From contig JXTC01000115.1 of the NCBI GenBank assembly GCA_002914845.1, forward strand, positions 319,802-383,801: DNA of 64,000 bases, in the 5' to 3' direction. Under the pieces are notes generated by a model, which ran no database searches, was not told the DNA's origin, and saw only the letters and a program-made list of their open reading frames with translations. Positions 23,519-33,874 of the stretch are shown piece by piece. Each line of letters opens with the position of its first letter. The stretch's first letter is position 1. The position numbers were made by a program, and so were the translations under genes. The DNA comes from Trema orientale (lineage: Eukaryota > Streptophyta > Magnoliopsida > Rosales > Cannabaceae).

Positions 23519-23914
23519 TTATGAACAAAATTCCTTTCCTGAAGTAGATTTCAGATACCTCAAAAAATATGTGATTGCATTCGCGTGTTGCTCTCTAGGA
23601 TTATGCATGAATTGGCTGACGACACTTAATGCATAAGCCAAGTCTTGTCTTGTATGGGATAAGTACATCAATCTCCCTATAAGTCTTTGGTATCTTCCTT
23701 TATCAGCTGGTACTTGGTTGAACTTAACACATAACTTTGGACTTTCTTCTACTAGTGTATCAATTGGTTGATATGCTGACATATCAATCCTTTGTAATAG
23801 ATCTAAGGCATACTTTCTTTGGGATAAAATTATTCTTTTATTAGATCGGGATACTTCAATTCCAAAAAAATATTTTAGAAGACCTAGATCTTTCATTTCA
23901 AATTCTTTGGACAA
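23519..23914 (-). pseudogene. Copia reverse transcriptase C-terminal fragment
   Basis: The longest open piece of the decayed copia polyprotein, 131 codons. It covers the end of the RVT_2 domain (MKDLGLLKYFFGIEV, SQRKYALDLL, YQRLIGRLMYLSHTRQDLAY). It is bounded by stops or shifts and lacks the catalytic half, whose YMDDM-like block lies upstream near 23960-23980 in a broken frame. Confidence 0.85.
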
Positions 23915-25447
23915 GTATTCCTATAGTGCCTTCCTTTCTTTCGGATCATTCCTTCTAACTATCATATCATCCATATATACGATAAGTACAGTAATCTTAC
24001 CCTACTATTTTTTAAGGAAGAGGGTATGATCTGAATTACTCTGATGGTAGTCAAAGTCTATTATTTACTTTGTGAATCTTATAAACCATGCTCTTGGAGA
24101 TTGCTTTAACCCATACAGTGATTTCTTTAGTCTGTATATCTTTCGATCGTGCTTTTCTGATATCATACACCTTGGTGGGAGATCTATGTACACTTCTTCA
24201 GATAATTTTCTATGTAGAAAAATGTTCTTTACATCAAATTATTATAATGGCCAATCCAAATTTGCGACTAAAGATAGTAAGACATTAACTGTGTTAATTT
24301 TGGCCATAGGTGCAAATGTATCTGTGTAATCAGTTCCATAAGTTTAAGTGTATCCCTTTGCTACTAGTCTCACTTTAAAGCATTCTATTATGCCATCAGC
24401 TTTGTACTTCACGGTGTAGATCCATCGACATCTAACTAGTTTCTTTCCTCGTGGAAGATCAACAAGTTCTTATGTTTCATTTTTTTGAAGAGATTTCATT
24501 TTCTCGTTCATAGCTACTTATCTTGAGTCAGCTAAGGCTTCCTTCATACTGTTAGGAATAGATACGATGGACAATTGATTCACAAATACCATATTTGATT
24601 CTGACAAACAATAGTTAGACACATAATGACTCATGGGATATTTAAGTCACTAGAAAGTTCGGGTTTATATGTGGGTTTAGGGATACCTTTGGTGTGGCAG
24701 TGTGGTAATTGTCTTCTGTGTGGGTTAGGAACATCTTCAGCAAGCAATTGGTGTGGTATGTCGAATAGAGGTAGAGCACTATCTTCACTTTGTGGAACAA
24801 GAAATTCGACTTCAGGCTGTGTTTAAGAAGCATTTACTTCTTCTGTTGTTAGGTATTCACCACCACCTTGATCCACCATTATACCATTTAAATTCAATTT
24901 ACATATTTCTTTGTTTTGTCCATTTTGTGAGTTATCACTACTAGATTCCAGTGTTATACCACCCACATCCTGGTTACTATGTTCATAATTATAATCTAGA
25001 TACTCATAATCTAGAGTCTGAATTTTCTTTTAGTACTCCCCCTGAAGTTCAGGCTCGGAAAAATACATGGTATCCTCATAAAAAACAATATCTATTATGA
25101 TAAACAATTATTTTGTGGGAGGATAATAACATCGTTATCTCTTTTAACGAGTAGAATACCCAACAAAGATACATCATAATGCTTGAGGAGTTAACTTGTT
25201 ATACTGATACTTATGAAAGTGTACAAATACTATACACCCAAAGACATGAGGAGGTAGGTTTGGTACAATTAGGGCAATGACTACCTTAGTGAGAACTTGG
25301 AATGGTGTTTGGAAATCAATAGTACTGGAGGGTACTCGATTGCTTAAATATGCTGCAGAAGTAAGTACTTATCCCCAGTAGGATAATGGCATATGAGCTT
25401 CTATCAGTGAGGCTCGAACAACCTCCAACCTTCTATCAATGTTACTA

Positions 25448-25570
25448 AAAATAGTCAAAAAATCAGTGTAGGTATCAATTTTAGCAAATTATTAATCTCA
25501 GTCGAAACTTCAGGGTTTAAATTACAGAACACTCAAGCCTCATGGTATTTTTTTATAATTCACCCTATTC
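25448..25570. repeat. Half of a Mutator-like MITE abutting the copia break
   Basis: From about 25460 the text follows the right half of the 355-bp element at 30471-30825, including TTCAGGGTTTAAATTACAGA. Its left half is missing and the copia integrase fragment ends exactly where it starts. This junction probably marks a deletion or a later insertion. Confidence 0.6.
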
Positions 25571-25906
25571 TTTAAACTCTAAACCATCCTTACCCAGTAA
25601 TCTTGGCTGATAAGTACTTAATAAGTACTTAATATTTAATTGTCCCTAAAAGCATTGATACACTTTTATTTAAAAAAAAAAACATTAAAATTTGAAAAAA
25701 AAAATCTAGCATATCAATTTTTTATCAATGTCAAATGTCTTGTTAGTGGAAAAGATTTTTTTTTTTTTCTAATGATGTTGGTGTTAAAACCAACGAGGTA
25801 CATTTTACTAAGTATAGGGATGTAAATGACAAATTTTAAGGTTTAGGGACAACGATGAGAATCAAAGTTTGGGGATAAGTAACCAAAGTTAATCCTAAAA
25901 TTAGAT
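25571..25906. other. AT-rich spacer, nothing recognised
   Basis: Contains A and T runs and repeats of TAAGTACTTAATAAGTACTT. No gene seen. Confidence 0.4.
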
Positions 25907-25923
25907 GTAGCTTCTTAATTCTT

Positions 25924-26517
25924 TTTTTTTTATATATATATAAAATGGGTTTCTCAAGGAATAATATTAATAAAAGCTAAAAAGCTTCAATTACAATACA
26001 AGAACAGAGGATTATAATTTCAAACTCTTAAAAAAAGGAGACGAAAAATAGATCATAAATACAACAGTAACAAGACTATGGGCTACCATAATTCTTTAAG
26101 AGAAGAAGATAACAAGGACCACAAGGACCACAAGCAAAACAATTGCCTTCATCTGCTACTGGACTGCGTTCTTGGTGGGTAGAGTACTGTGATTCCAACA
26201 CCAAATGAGATCCATGCCCGCTGAACAAGAAAACTAACTTATCCGCATTATAGATCTAAATCCAAAGAAAAAATTCTCAGATATAAGATTTAGTAAACGA
26301 AACTAAAAACCCCTACAGATAAAAAACCTAGTGGTACTATAACTAGATCTAAATCTAAACTTATTATAAAAATAAAGAAATAAAAAACGAAAAAACTCAT
26401 CATCCCCAAAGGAGACCAAGGAGGAGAATGGAGGAGGAAGAAAAGCCAGAGAAGAGATCAAAACACTCCCTCTTCGGCCTCTTATGAAAGCGTCTGACAA
26501 TGATTTTTTGAGAGAGA
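25924..26517 (-). mobile_element. 594-bp retroposed sequence with 17-bp TSD (LINE derivative or processed pseudogene)
   Basis: GTAGCTTCTTAATTCTT occurs perfectly at 25907-25923 and 26518-26534. The insert starts with poly(T) on the plus strand, that is, it ends in poly(A) on the minus strand. The minus-strand sequence before the tail looks like a transcript 3' end (TTGTATTGTAATTGAAGC then TTTTATTAATATTATTCC). Target duplication, tail and no introns all point to LINE-type machinery. A 65-codon minus-strand frame (26303-26500) has no recognised family, so the source could be a plant L1 with internal deletion or a cellular mRNA. Confidence 0.75.
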
Positions 26518-26534
26518 GTAGCTTCTTAATTCTT

Positions 26535-27640
26535 ATAATAGAACTTTCTTTCTTTCTTTTTTTAGCAATAACTTACGAATAAAAGTTAATTTAAAAGAGC
26601 TAAAAGAAAGAACTGTATAACTAGAAAAAACAATTTATGACTGAAAAAAGAAAATCACAACTTACAAAAACACATATGTTGAAAATTTTAGAAACAAATA
26701 CAAATCCTGACTCCAAAAGTTAAATTAAACATAGGGATAATATAAAAATAAAGCAATAAACCCACTATTTTTAGTGTTTTATCAAAAAAAAAAAGACTCA
26801 CACTTTTTCATTTATATCAAATTAAATATTTAATTTGCCTTGTTTATCAAATAAGACCGGACTCATATATTTAGTCAAAACTAGAACTTTAGTTTGTTGA
26901 AAAAAATAATTTTACCTTTTAAACTCATAAAAGATATATGGAAACTAATAAATATCGAAACTAATTATTATTGTCTTAAGAAAAAATAATATTTTTAAGT
27001 GAAAATAATAATTATTAAAAATAAAAAGAGTTTTAACTATTCAATACACTTTTAGAAAAAGAATGACAAAAGTTTAAAAAAAAATTCTCATTTTCTTCTT
27101 CTTTTTTTATTCAAGAGTTTAAATTATTCAACACAATAATTTTTTTTAAGAGAGAGAGAGAGAGAGAGAGTGACAAAAATTTCAAAAAAAAATTCATTTT
27201 TTCTTTCTTGTTTTAATCATTTTAAGTAAAAATAATAATTATTGAAACTAAAATGAATTTAAATTATTAAAACAATTAAATGTTGAAAAGAAAAAGGAAC
27301 AAATTTTATTTTTAATTATTTTCACTTAAGTTATTTAAAAAAAAAAAAAGAAATACAAGAATAATTGGTTTCAAAATTTATTATTTCTCATATATATTTT
27401 ATGAGTTTAAAAGGTAAATTTGTCTTTTTTAACAACCTAAATTTCTAATTTTGACTAAATGTGTTGGCCTGGTTCCATTTGATAAGAAAATACAAATTGA
27501 ATGTTTAATTTAATATAATAAAAATGTATGAGTTTTTTTTTTAATAAAATACTAAAGGCGTAGTTTTTTTTTTTAATATATCACTTAAAACATATATCAA
27601 TTGTAGATTATATTTCTTGAATTGTATGTCAAAAGAATCA
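26535..27640. other. AT-rich intergenic region with inverted AT-rich blocks
   Basis: Sequences at about 26770-27080 (TAGTGTTTTATCAAA, ATCAAATAAGACCGG, CTCATAAAAGATATATGG) recur inverted at about 27300-27580. This suggests a degraded foldback element of about 0.8 kb centred near 27170, where a GA microsatellite (27151-27171) lies. No gene seen. Confidence 0.45.
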
Positions 27641-27842
27641 ATACCCTAATAATTTAAGACAATAATCCTAAAGTCCTCTCCAATCCTTAATTCCTCCGGC
27701 CTTTTTTACAGGGCTCATGGGCTGCCTCCATGTCTCCCAGCCCACAGCTTTAAAAGAACCAGCAAAACCCAATAAGAAACGATCAAAATATTGCAGGACA
27801 TAAATACCACTACTCTAAGGACCGAAATGTCACAATAGCCCT

Positions 27843-27857
27843 TGAAAATTCCAGAAG
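27843..27857 (+). promoter_or_regulatory. Heat-shock element of the HSP20 gene
   Basis: TGAAAATTCCAGAAG contains three perfect alternating units, GAA-nn-TTC-nn-GAA, the site bound by trimeric heat-shock factor. It lies about 155 bp upstream of the TATA box. A weaker TTCTAGA site is near 27893. Confidence 0.85.
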
Positions 27858-27997
27858 CCTCAGCCCTCCGCTTCCACCTCCGGCTGAGACTCTTCTAGAC
27901 CCCTCTTCACTCACCCAGTCCCAGATCCTTCTCCATACATCGTCTTCCCCACCAAAAATCCACACGCCCAAATTACGAAACTGCCCTCTTCTTCGCC

Positions 27998-28008
27998 ACT
28001 ATAAAATA
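27998..28008 (+). promoter_or_regulatory. TATA box of the HSP20 gene
   Basis: ACTATAAAATA lies about 115 bp before the ATG, setting transcription start near 28030 and giving a leader of roughly 90 bases that is rich in A and C, as usual for plant heat-shock mRNAs. Confidence 0.8.
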
Positions 28009-28123
28009 ACCCTCTCCCCCGACCTTCCAAACCAGTCTCGTCTTTTCTCAAATCGATCAAAACAAGTCAGCCATTGATACAAAATCTCAAAGCCTCAAAA
28101 CCCCCAAAACCCAGAAAAGGAAA

Positions 28124-28612
28124 ATGTCTCTGATTCCCGGCTTCTTCGGCGGCCGGAGGACCAACGTCTTCGACCCATTCTCTCTGGACGTGTGGGACCC
28201 ATTCCAGGACTTCCAGTTGCCCTCCCTCGTCCCGAGATCGGAGCTCGGCGGCGAGACGGCGTCGTTCGCGAGCGCCCGGATCGACTGGAAGGAGACCCCG
28301 GAGGCGCACGTGTTCAAGGCGGACGTGCCGGGGCTGAAGAAGGAGGAGGTGAAGGTGGAGGTGGAGGAGGGGAGGGTGCTCCAGATCAGCGGCGAGAGGA
28401 GCGAGGAGAAGGAGGAGAAGGGCGACACGTGGCACCGCGTGGAGCGGAGCAGCGGGAGGTTCTCGCGGCGGTTCAGGCTGCCGGAGGACGCCAAGGTGGA
28501 CGAGGTCTGGGCCAGCATGGAGAACGGAGTGCTGACCGTGACGGTGCCCAAGGCGGAGGTCAAGAAGCCCGACGTCAAGGCCATTGACATCACCTCCTCC
28601 TCCTCTGGTTGA
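28124..28612 (+). CDS. Class-I cytosolic small heat-shock protein (HSP20, about 18 kDa)
   Basis: An ATP-independent chaperone that forms oligomers and holds unfolding proteins in the cytosol during heat stress. It is one exon of 162 codons, the usual size and structure for plant class-I genes. The N-terminus [19 protein letters not shown] and DVWDPFQDF marks class I. The alpha-crystallin domain covers about residues 50-145, with [20 protein letters not shown] in the first consensus block and P-X14-GVL in the second (P120, GVL 135-137). The C-terminal I-X-I motif is IDI (154-156), followed by a short Ser-rich end. The coding sequence is very GC-rich compared with its AT-rich surroundings, which makes long open frames on other strands meaningless. 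Regulation by heat is supported by the HSE and TATA box upstream. Confidence 0.97.
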   Translation: MSLIPGFFGGRRTNVFDPFSLDVWDPFQDFQLPSLVPRSELGGETASFASARIDWKETPEAHVFKADVPGLKKEEVKVEVEEGRVLQISGERSEEKEEKGDTWHRVERSSGRFSRRFRLPEDAKVDEVWASMENGVLTVTVPKAEVKKPDVKAIDITSSSSG

Positions 28613-30139
28613 ACGCGTTACCCACACGCGCTGGAGGATGAGGCTGGCTTTTGCAGCTCTCAGTTTGCTTGGTCATTATGTATATAAACGAGTATTATAA
28701 TAATAATAATTGTAAAAGAGTGTAAGGAAATGTGTGTTTACTGTTTAGATTGAAGTGGTGTGCAAGTGCGATGTACTTGTTTTCATTAGCTAAATAATGT
28801 GATTATCTTTTTGCTTTAAAATTTCTTCTTCTTTTGTTGCGCCTTTTACATGACCCCTTCTCAAGGTTTTTAGTTCAATATTTGATGTTTCATTCTACCA
28901 AATCCTTCTTTAGCAAAATAGTCTCATTCTATTCAGGATGATGGATAATGGGCTATGGCCTATGGGCTTTACGGCGAGTTGAGTGAGCTGAAACAGGCTT
29001 CTCATTTTGGTTGGGACTTTGAGAAAACTATGAGTATCTCTGTGGTTGCTTAATCTATTCTTGCAAAAGTAGGCCTAACTATACACTTGGTAATAGTACA
29101 CACCGTTTAGATGTAACAACACTAATCAAGGACAGCCTAGTGAAATTGACGAAATAAAAGTAACAAAAGCAACCTCCTATGGCCTGTACGCATATGCAAC
29201 CCAAGCGCTCGGGTTCTCGCTCTCTTGAAAGAATTGCTCTGATCTCTATTTGATGCTAATGGCAATTCTTCTCTTTAGCCATTTGCGCATTTTCTAGTTA
29301 CAAGTGTCCGATTTGAAATTCTACTTGGGCCTAAGCTGTAAGCCCATTTTAACCAGTTGAGAACATGTTAAGCATGGGGCTTCAGCCCCATACACCACAA
29401 TTATAGGGCGGTTTAGTCTGACAAAATAAAATAAATAAAACAATCGGACGAAGTTTCTACACCTTCGGGGGCATCAATGCCTCTTTCTGATAAAATGATC
29501 GTAAACTTAACAAAACTAAACACTCAAAATCATTATCTAAATTTATCTAAATACTTTAATTAAAATGCCCAAATCTTCTTCTCTTAAAGGCAGGCTACTC
29601 TAAGCTTCTTTATAAGCTTCATTCATGAATCGGAGTATGAGAAAGTGAGTTATCGTAGTCAAATCTGGGTATTTAGAACTCAGGTCTGGTTTTTGAACTT
29701 GTATCAGGTTTTTTCGACTATGTATAAGTCTGTTTTCTACCCAGGATGAAAATTTTCAACCGAGGTTGGAAAATTTTACTAGATGATAGGGGTGATTTTA
29801 GATTTCTAATTATTTTTTATTAGAAAAATGTATATTTTTGTAAATGAGTTACAATTTGTTCGATAATTTTTTAAAGAATGTTTGAAATTCACAATACCTC
29901 AAATCAAATAGGATGAACTAGAAAAATGCAGTAACCCAACCAACCATAGAGGTACAATTTAGACGCAAATAAAAATGTAGAGTTCACAGCTAAGCGAGAA
30001 ACAAAATAAAATAAAATAAAAGAAAAAACAGTATATTGAAAAGTTAAATAGACTTAACAAATATCATTAATGTAATAATTAATTTTTTATCTTTAAAAAT
30101 ATTTATAATATTAATGAAAAAGTTAATAAAACCCTTATA
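28613..30139. other. HSP20 3' region and intergenic DNA
   Basis: The first 150 bp contain AATAAT-type polyadenylation signals near 28695-28710. Beyond about 28850 no gene, repeat end or promoter could be supported. Confidence 0.5.
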
Positions 30140-31285
30140 TCTAGTTTCTTATGAGTTTGTGTTAACCGTGAAGCGGAAAAACCAAAAACTGAAAAAAAAA
30201 ATGCAGTTTGGTCAATTTCGGCCTAATTGATAAACAAACTAAAAGTGGACTGAGAGATAGGTATTGCAACCGATAAACACTCTTAATCTCTCCTTAATTT
30301 CTCCTTGTTTTTTTAATGAAAATAATAATAATGATGATAGTAATAGTAAGGTTCTTTAATATTTTTCTGTTCAAAACAACCACTAGACTGCGAAAATCGA
30401 TCAAATCAAACTGCACCGCACCAATTTGAACATTTTTTTCTCTTTTACAATTGGTTATGATTTGAAAATAGGAATAATTGCAAAAAAATACTCTCATATT
30501 TGGATGTTCTACAATTTAAAATATAAAGTTTGGATTCTGCAAAATAATATCCTGAGATTACGAATTTCTGAAAATTAATACCCTGTGTTGATTTTTAACT
30601 GATAAAATACAATAATATCCTCAAAATTAAGATGAATAATATGGATTAATCTAATTTCAATGGAGGATATTATTATTTTTTCGTTTCTAAAATTGGTCAA
30701 AAAATCTGTCTAGGGTATTAATTTTCAGAAATTCTTAATCTCAGAGTATTATTTTGCAGAGTCCAAACTTCAGGGTTTAAATTGCAGAACACCCAAACAT
30801 GAGGGTATTTTTTTGCAGTTATCCCTTGAAAATATTACAAATCAAGGGGTTTGATTTAGTTTTTGATTTCACGGATTAATGTTTAGTTTCAAACCAAATC
30901 AGCCAAAAGTGGTATTTTTGTTATAATTTTTCTTTTTAAGTTTTTTAGTTATTTAGTTTAAAACACACCTAGTCCACATATATTTTTCATAGACTAACCC
31001 ACCCTTTTCACTCAACAAAAGCTCATTGACTCATCTAGTCTAGGCTTTTAGGGTTTCATCTCTTTCATCTCACTCTTTTTATTTAGCCCAAGCTCATAAT
31101 TATGAAACCTAAAATTCAAAATCGTAGAAACCGCTCAAATCACACCGCATAATATAGATATGGTTTGGCCGATTTTAATCAAGTGTTTTAGCTGCACGAT
31201 TTAATGACCTTACCAAACCGTATGTACAGTTTGATCTATTTGTAGGGGGTTTAGAACGGCCAAACCGGTCATAAACATGCCTAGA
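30140..31285. repeat. Degenerate dispersed repeat rich in GGTTTGG/AAACCG phrases, copy 1
   Basis: Phrases such as CAGTTTGGTCAATTTCGG, ATGGTTTGGCCGATTTTAA and GGCCAAACCGGTCATAAAC resemble those in the segment at 32860-33568. It has no coding capacity. It is interrupted by the Mutator-like MITE at 30471-30825. Boundaries are uncertain. Confidence 0.4.
30471..30825. mobile_element. Mutator-like MITE, 355 bp, 9-bp TSD TTGAAAATA
   Basis: TTGAAAATA is present at 30462-30470 and 30826-30834. The ends are GGAATAATTGC and inverted GGGATAACTGC. The two halves match as long inverted repeats for about 140 bp each (for example AAAATAATATCCTGAGATTA with its partner AATCTCAGAGTATTATTTTG). The 9-bp duplication and long arms fit a MULE-derived foldback element. 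A half copy is at 25448-25570. Confidence 0.88.
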
Positions 31286-32530
31286 TAATATTATGTAACT
31301 GAACGTATGAATATATGTATGAGAATAGATTAAATATGTTTACATCATTTTACTTACGTGATAAAAAAATAATAAAATAAAGTAGTAGAAACCTTTTATT
31401 GTTCTTCAAAACGATTGTTATGATCTCAAGTCTCAATTCTCAAATACTGCTTTTTGTTGAGTTATGCTGGAACAAGACAAAAAAATTATTAAATTTTGTG
31501 TGCTGTGATTTCTAACCTTAAATCAGTAATAAATTACCCAAAGAATTTCAAAGGAAATTATAAAAGCGTCAGAAGACAATAGTCACAATACCACCAATAT
31601 GATTGCCTATAAGCACGCCAAACATAATGGGGGAAACATCATAGGCACATAAAATGAACGACCCCGGACCTCTTGGCTTGGTTTCTGCCAACTTTTATAA
31701 TTCTTGGAAAAAAAGAAAAAAAATACAAAAGTTTATCCCCTCAAATAAATATATAAACAAATAAGAAACTACCAATGGTTAATTTGTTAAATTCCCTTAA
31801 ATTCGAAGCAAAAGTCCCTCACAAACTACTATTTTCACTAGACTTAGAAAGGTTGTAGGCTAAGAGTGAGGTGACTTCTACTCAAAGATAAGAATGCATA
31901 TGATAAATTATTGACCACGCAGTTGACACATAGACACAAGTCAACCTGTTAAATAATAATCTTATATTATATAAAGATTAAAAAAAAAAAGGCGCTCATG
32001 TACTATTTGATTTTAAATTACTAAAACCCAAGTTATCGAATACTATTTCCAAAGATTTTTGCTGGTTTGCTTTTAACAGTTGTGTAGCATAAGTGTGTTT
32101 TAAGCAAGCAAATGAGTGTTTTTCCATGTCCTTAATCATAAGTATCAATTATGAGAACTGTAATCTGCTTTTAATATCCCAGTTGCAATTTTTTCTAAGC
32201 CCAACTAGGACCCATGGGAACGTGATTGACGGCTAGATATGGGCCTTATATCCAGACTGTTCCCTCATCAAACAAAAAGAAAAAAAAAATCTATGAAAAT
32301 CAGAGATGATGTTATATGCATTCCAGAGCACTTAAAAAATAAATAAAATAAATTAGAATCTCCCTTCTATTTTATTTTATTAATCCTAAAAGTGAAAAAG
32401 AAAGATAACAGTTAAAAGATTTTTCCAACCAACCAACCAACCACCAACCTATGGCTGCTCTTCTTTTCTCTCTGACATGCAATAAATCCTGCTTTAAATT
32501 TCCCTTTTATAAAAATATATAAACTAATAT
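31286..32530. other. Intergenic, no gene seen
   Basis: AT-rich sequence with A runs and CCAACCAACCAACC near 32430. Nothing recognised. Confidence 0.4.
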
Positions 32531-32539
32531 ATTCTTAAA

Positions 32540-32691
32540 GGAGGTGGCTATAGTAAGAGCGTCCCTATGTATGGCTGCTGTTTATACACCGTTTGATGGG
32601 AATCTGTGGGGAATCTGTTTATACATAGATTCCCATCAAACGATGTATAAACAGGGTCTTATGTAGGGACGCACCTACTGTAGACGCGCTC
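32540..32691. mobile_element. Mutator-like MITE family A, copy 1 (152 bp, TSD ATTCTTAAA)
   Basis: ATTCTTAAA is found at 32531-32539 and 32692-32700. The termini GGAGGTGGCTATAGTAAGAG and inverted GAGCGCGTCTACAGTAGGTG pair along the whole element. Both arms contain CGTTTGATGGGAATCT. It is related to the 172-bp copies at 54565 and 56389, but is more diverged and 20 bp shorter in the centre. Confidence 0.88.
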
Positions 32692-32859
32692 ATTCTTAAA
32701 ACTAGTTTACTATTTTTCAACTTTCAATAGCATGGATCGTATATTTTAAGCGCAAAAAAAAAAAAAATCAAATATCAGAGTTGAGATTCAAGCAAAAAAT
32801 AGTATCACAGTGAAAGAGTAAATTCAAGTTATTATACGTCAAAACTATCATTATCACAC

Positions 32860-33568
32860 AAGGGTGTTCAAAAAAATTGTTAAATCGTGAAAATTACCTA
32901 ATTCAGTCCAAACCGCTTAATATATGCATTTTTTTTTTAAATGACCGGTTACGGATTAGAAAATATGAAAATCGACTTGGTCGGTTCGGTTTTCAGTTTT
33001 GAACAAATTCGGTCGAATTCAAACCGAATCAGCCAATAAATTTGTATATGTAATTTTTTAAAATATATATGTATTAATAGTTAAAAATTTAAACTCATTC
33101 ATTCTAATTGAGTAATGATTACTCTTAGCTTATTTAAGATTATGTTACTTAAGACTCTTATGATATTTTAGACTTTAAGTCTTGTTGTTGTAATGTGTTT
33201 AAGATTAAAGACTTTAAGTTTGCTATTCAATTTTGACTACGTCGTAAGTTGTAACTAAAATTTAAGTTTACTAGGACTTTCGATTTGGTTGTAGCTTTTA
33301 ACTATATTATGGTTTTATTTTATATTTGGACTTTATATTTTAGATAAAATATGATTATGATATGAGCTTAGTTAATGTTGTAAATTCAAATTTTATAAGT
33401 TTTCAAACCGCGGAAATCCCTCAAACTAACCACAAAAATGTAGGTGTGGTTTGGCCAGTTTGAATAGACCAACTCAAACCGCACGGATTGGTAAACCGGT
33501 CAAACCGCACATTCGGATTGGTTTTTGAATTAGTGATTTAGACCGTTCAGACTGGCCATGAATACCCT
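32860..33568. mobile_element. Non-autonomous repeat with short inverted ends (GGTTCGGTTT-rich), copy 2
   Basis: It begins AAGGGTGTTCA and ends TGAATACCCTT, an inverted pair with one mismatch. The interior has CGGTTCGGTTTTCAGTTTTG, AACCGGTCAAACCGCAC and similar. Length is about 0.7 kb with no coding frame. An 8-bp target duplication would suggest hAT but is not clear. The repeat type is common in plant genomes. Confidence 0.45.
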
Positions 33569-33762
33569 TATAATATCACGGTTGAAAGACAAGGCAATAA
33601 ATTGAAGCATCTTTTTGTTTTACAAGGTGAGCGAATTTGAGCTATAAACATCTACATTAGAAGCACATGTGGTTATTAATTATACTAAATTTGTAATCAC
33701 AATCAATGAAAAGCATTAAATTGTAAGAATCTTATTAAATCAAGCTAACATTCATCTTGCCA

Positions 33763-33874
33763 TTTTTCCTTGGTATTTAATTTTTCTAAGGTATGTTTTC
33801 TACGGTGTACTAGATGAATTTTTCCTTGGTATTTAATTTTTCTAAGGTATGTTTTCTACAGTGTACTAGATGAA
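33763..33874. repeat. 56-bp tandem duplication
   Basis: TTTTTCCTTGGTATTTAATT through GTGTACTAGATGAA is repeated directly with a single change (ACGGTG versus ACAGTG). Probably recent. Confidence 0.9.

Larger units (their letters stand above)
21332..25447 (-). mobile_element. Ty1/copia retrotransposon, 5'-truncated and decayed
   Basis: Read leftwards it holds, in order, the end of integrase (about 25445-25100), a long connecting region, reverse transcriptase (about 24480-23600) and RNase H. It then has a polypurine tract (inverse of ACTCTCCCTTAA at 21531-21545) directly before a terminal repeat beginning TGTTGATAAT. The 3' LTR is about 21332-21531, ending in TTTCA. Recognisable protein pieces include YMDDM, EFEMKDLGLLKYFFGIEV, TRQDLAYALSVVSQFM and RRSTSGYF. 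Many stops and frameshifts are present. The 5' half (gag, protease, most of integrase, 5' LTR) is absent. A solo LTR from another element sits within the RNase H part. Confidence 0.85.

Noticed and set aside
24072-24944. Several 63-85 codon frames on both strands
   Set aside because: They are antisense or off-frame reads of the decayed copia polyprotein.
21332-25447. Possible plant pararetrovirus, because of the reverse transcriptase
   Set aside because: Domain order integrase then RT then RNase H, the YMDDM block, the polypurine tract and the LTR are those of Ty1/copia. No movement or coat protein was seen.
28067-28627. Long minus-strand frames (168 and 186 codons) opposite the HSP20 gene, and a 131-codon plus-strand frame in another register
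   Set aside because: They are by-products of the GC-rich HSP20 coding sequence; their compositions are Leu/His- or Arg/Gly-biased and they match no family.
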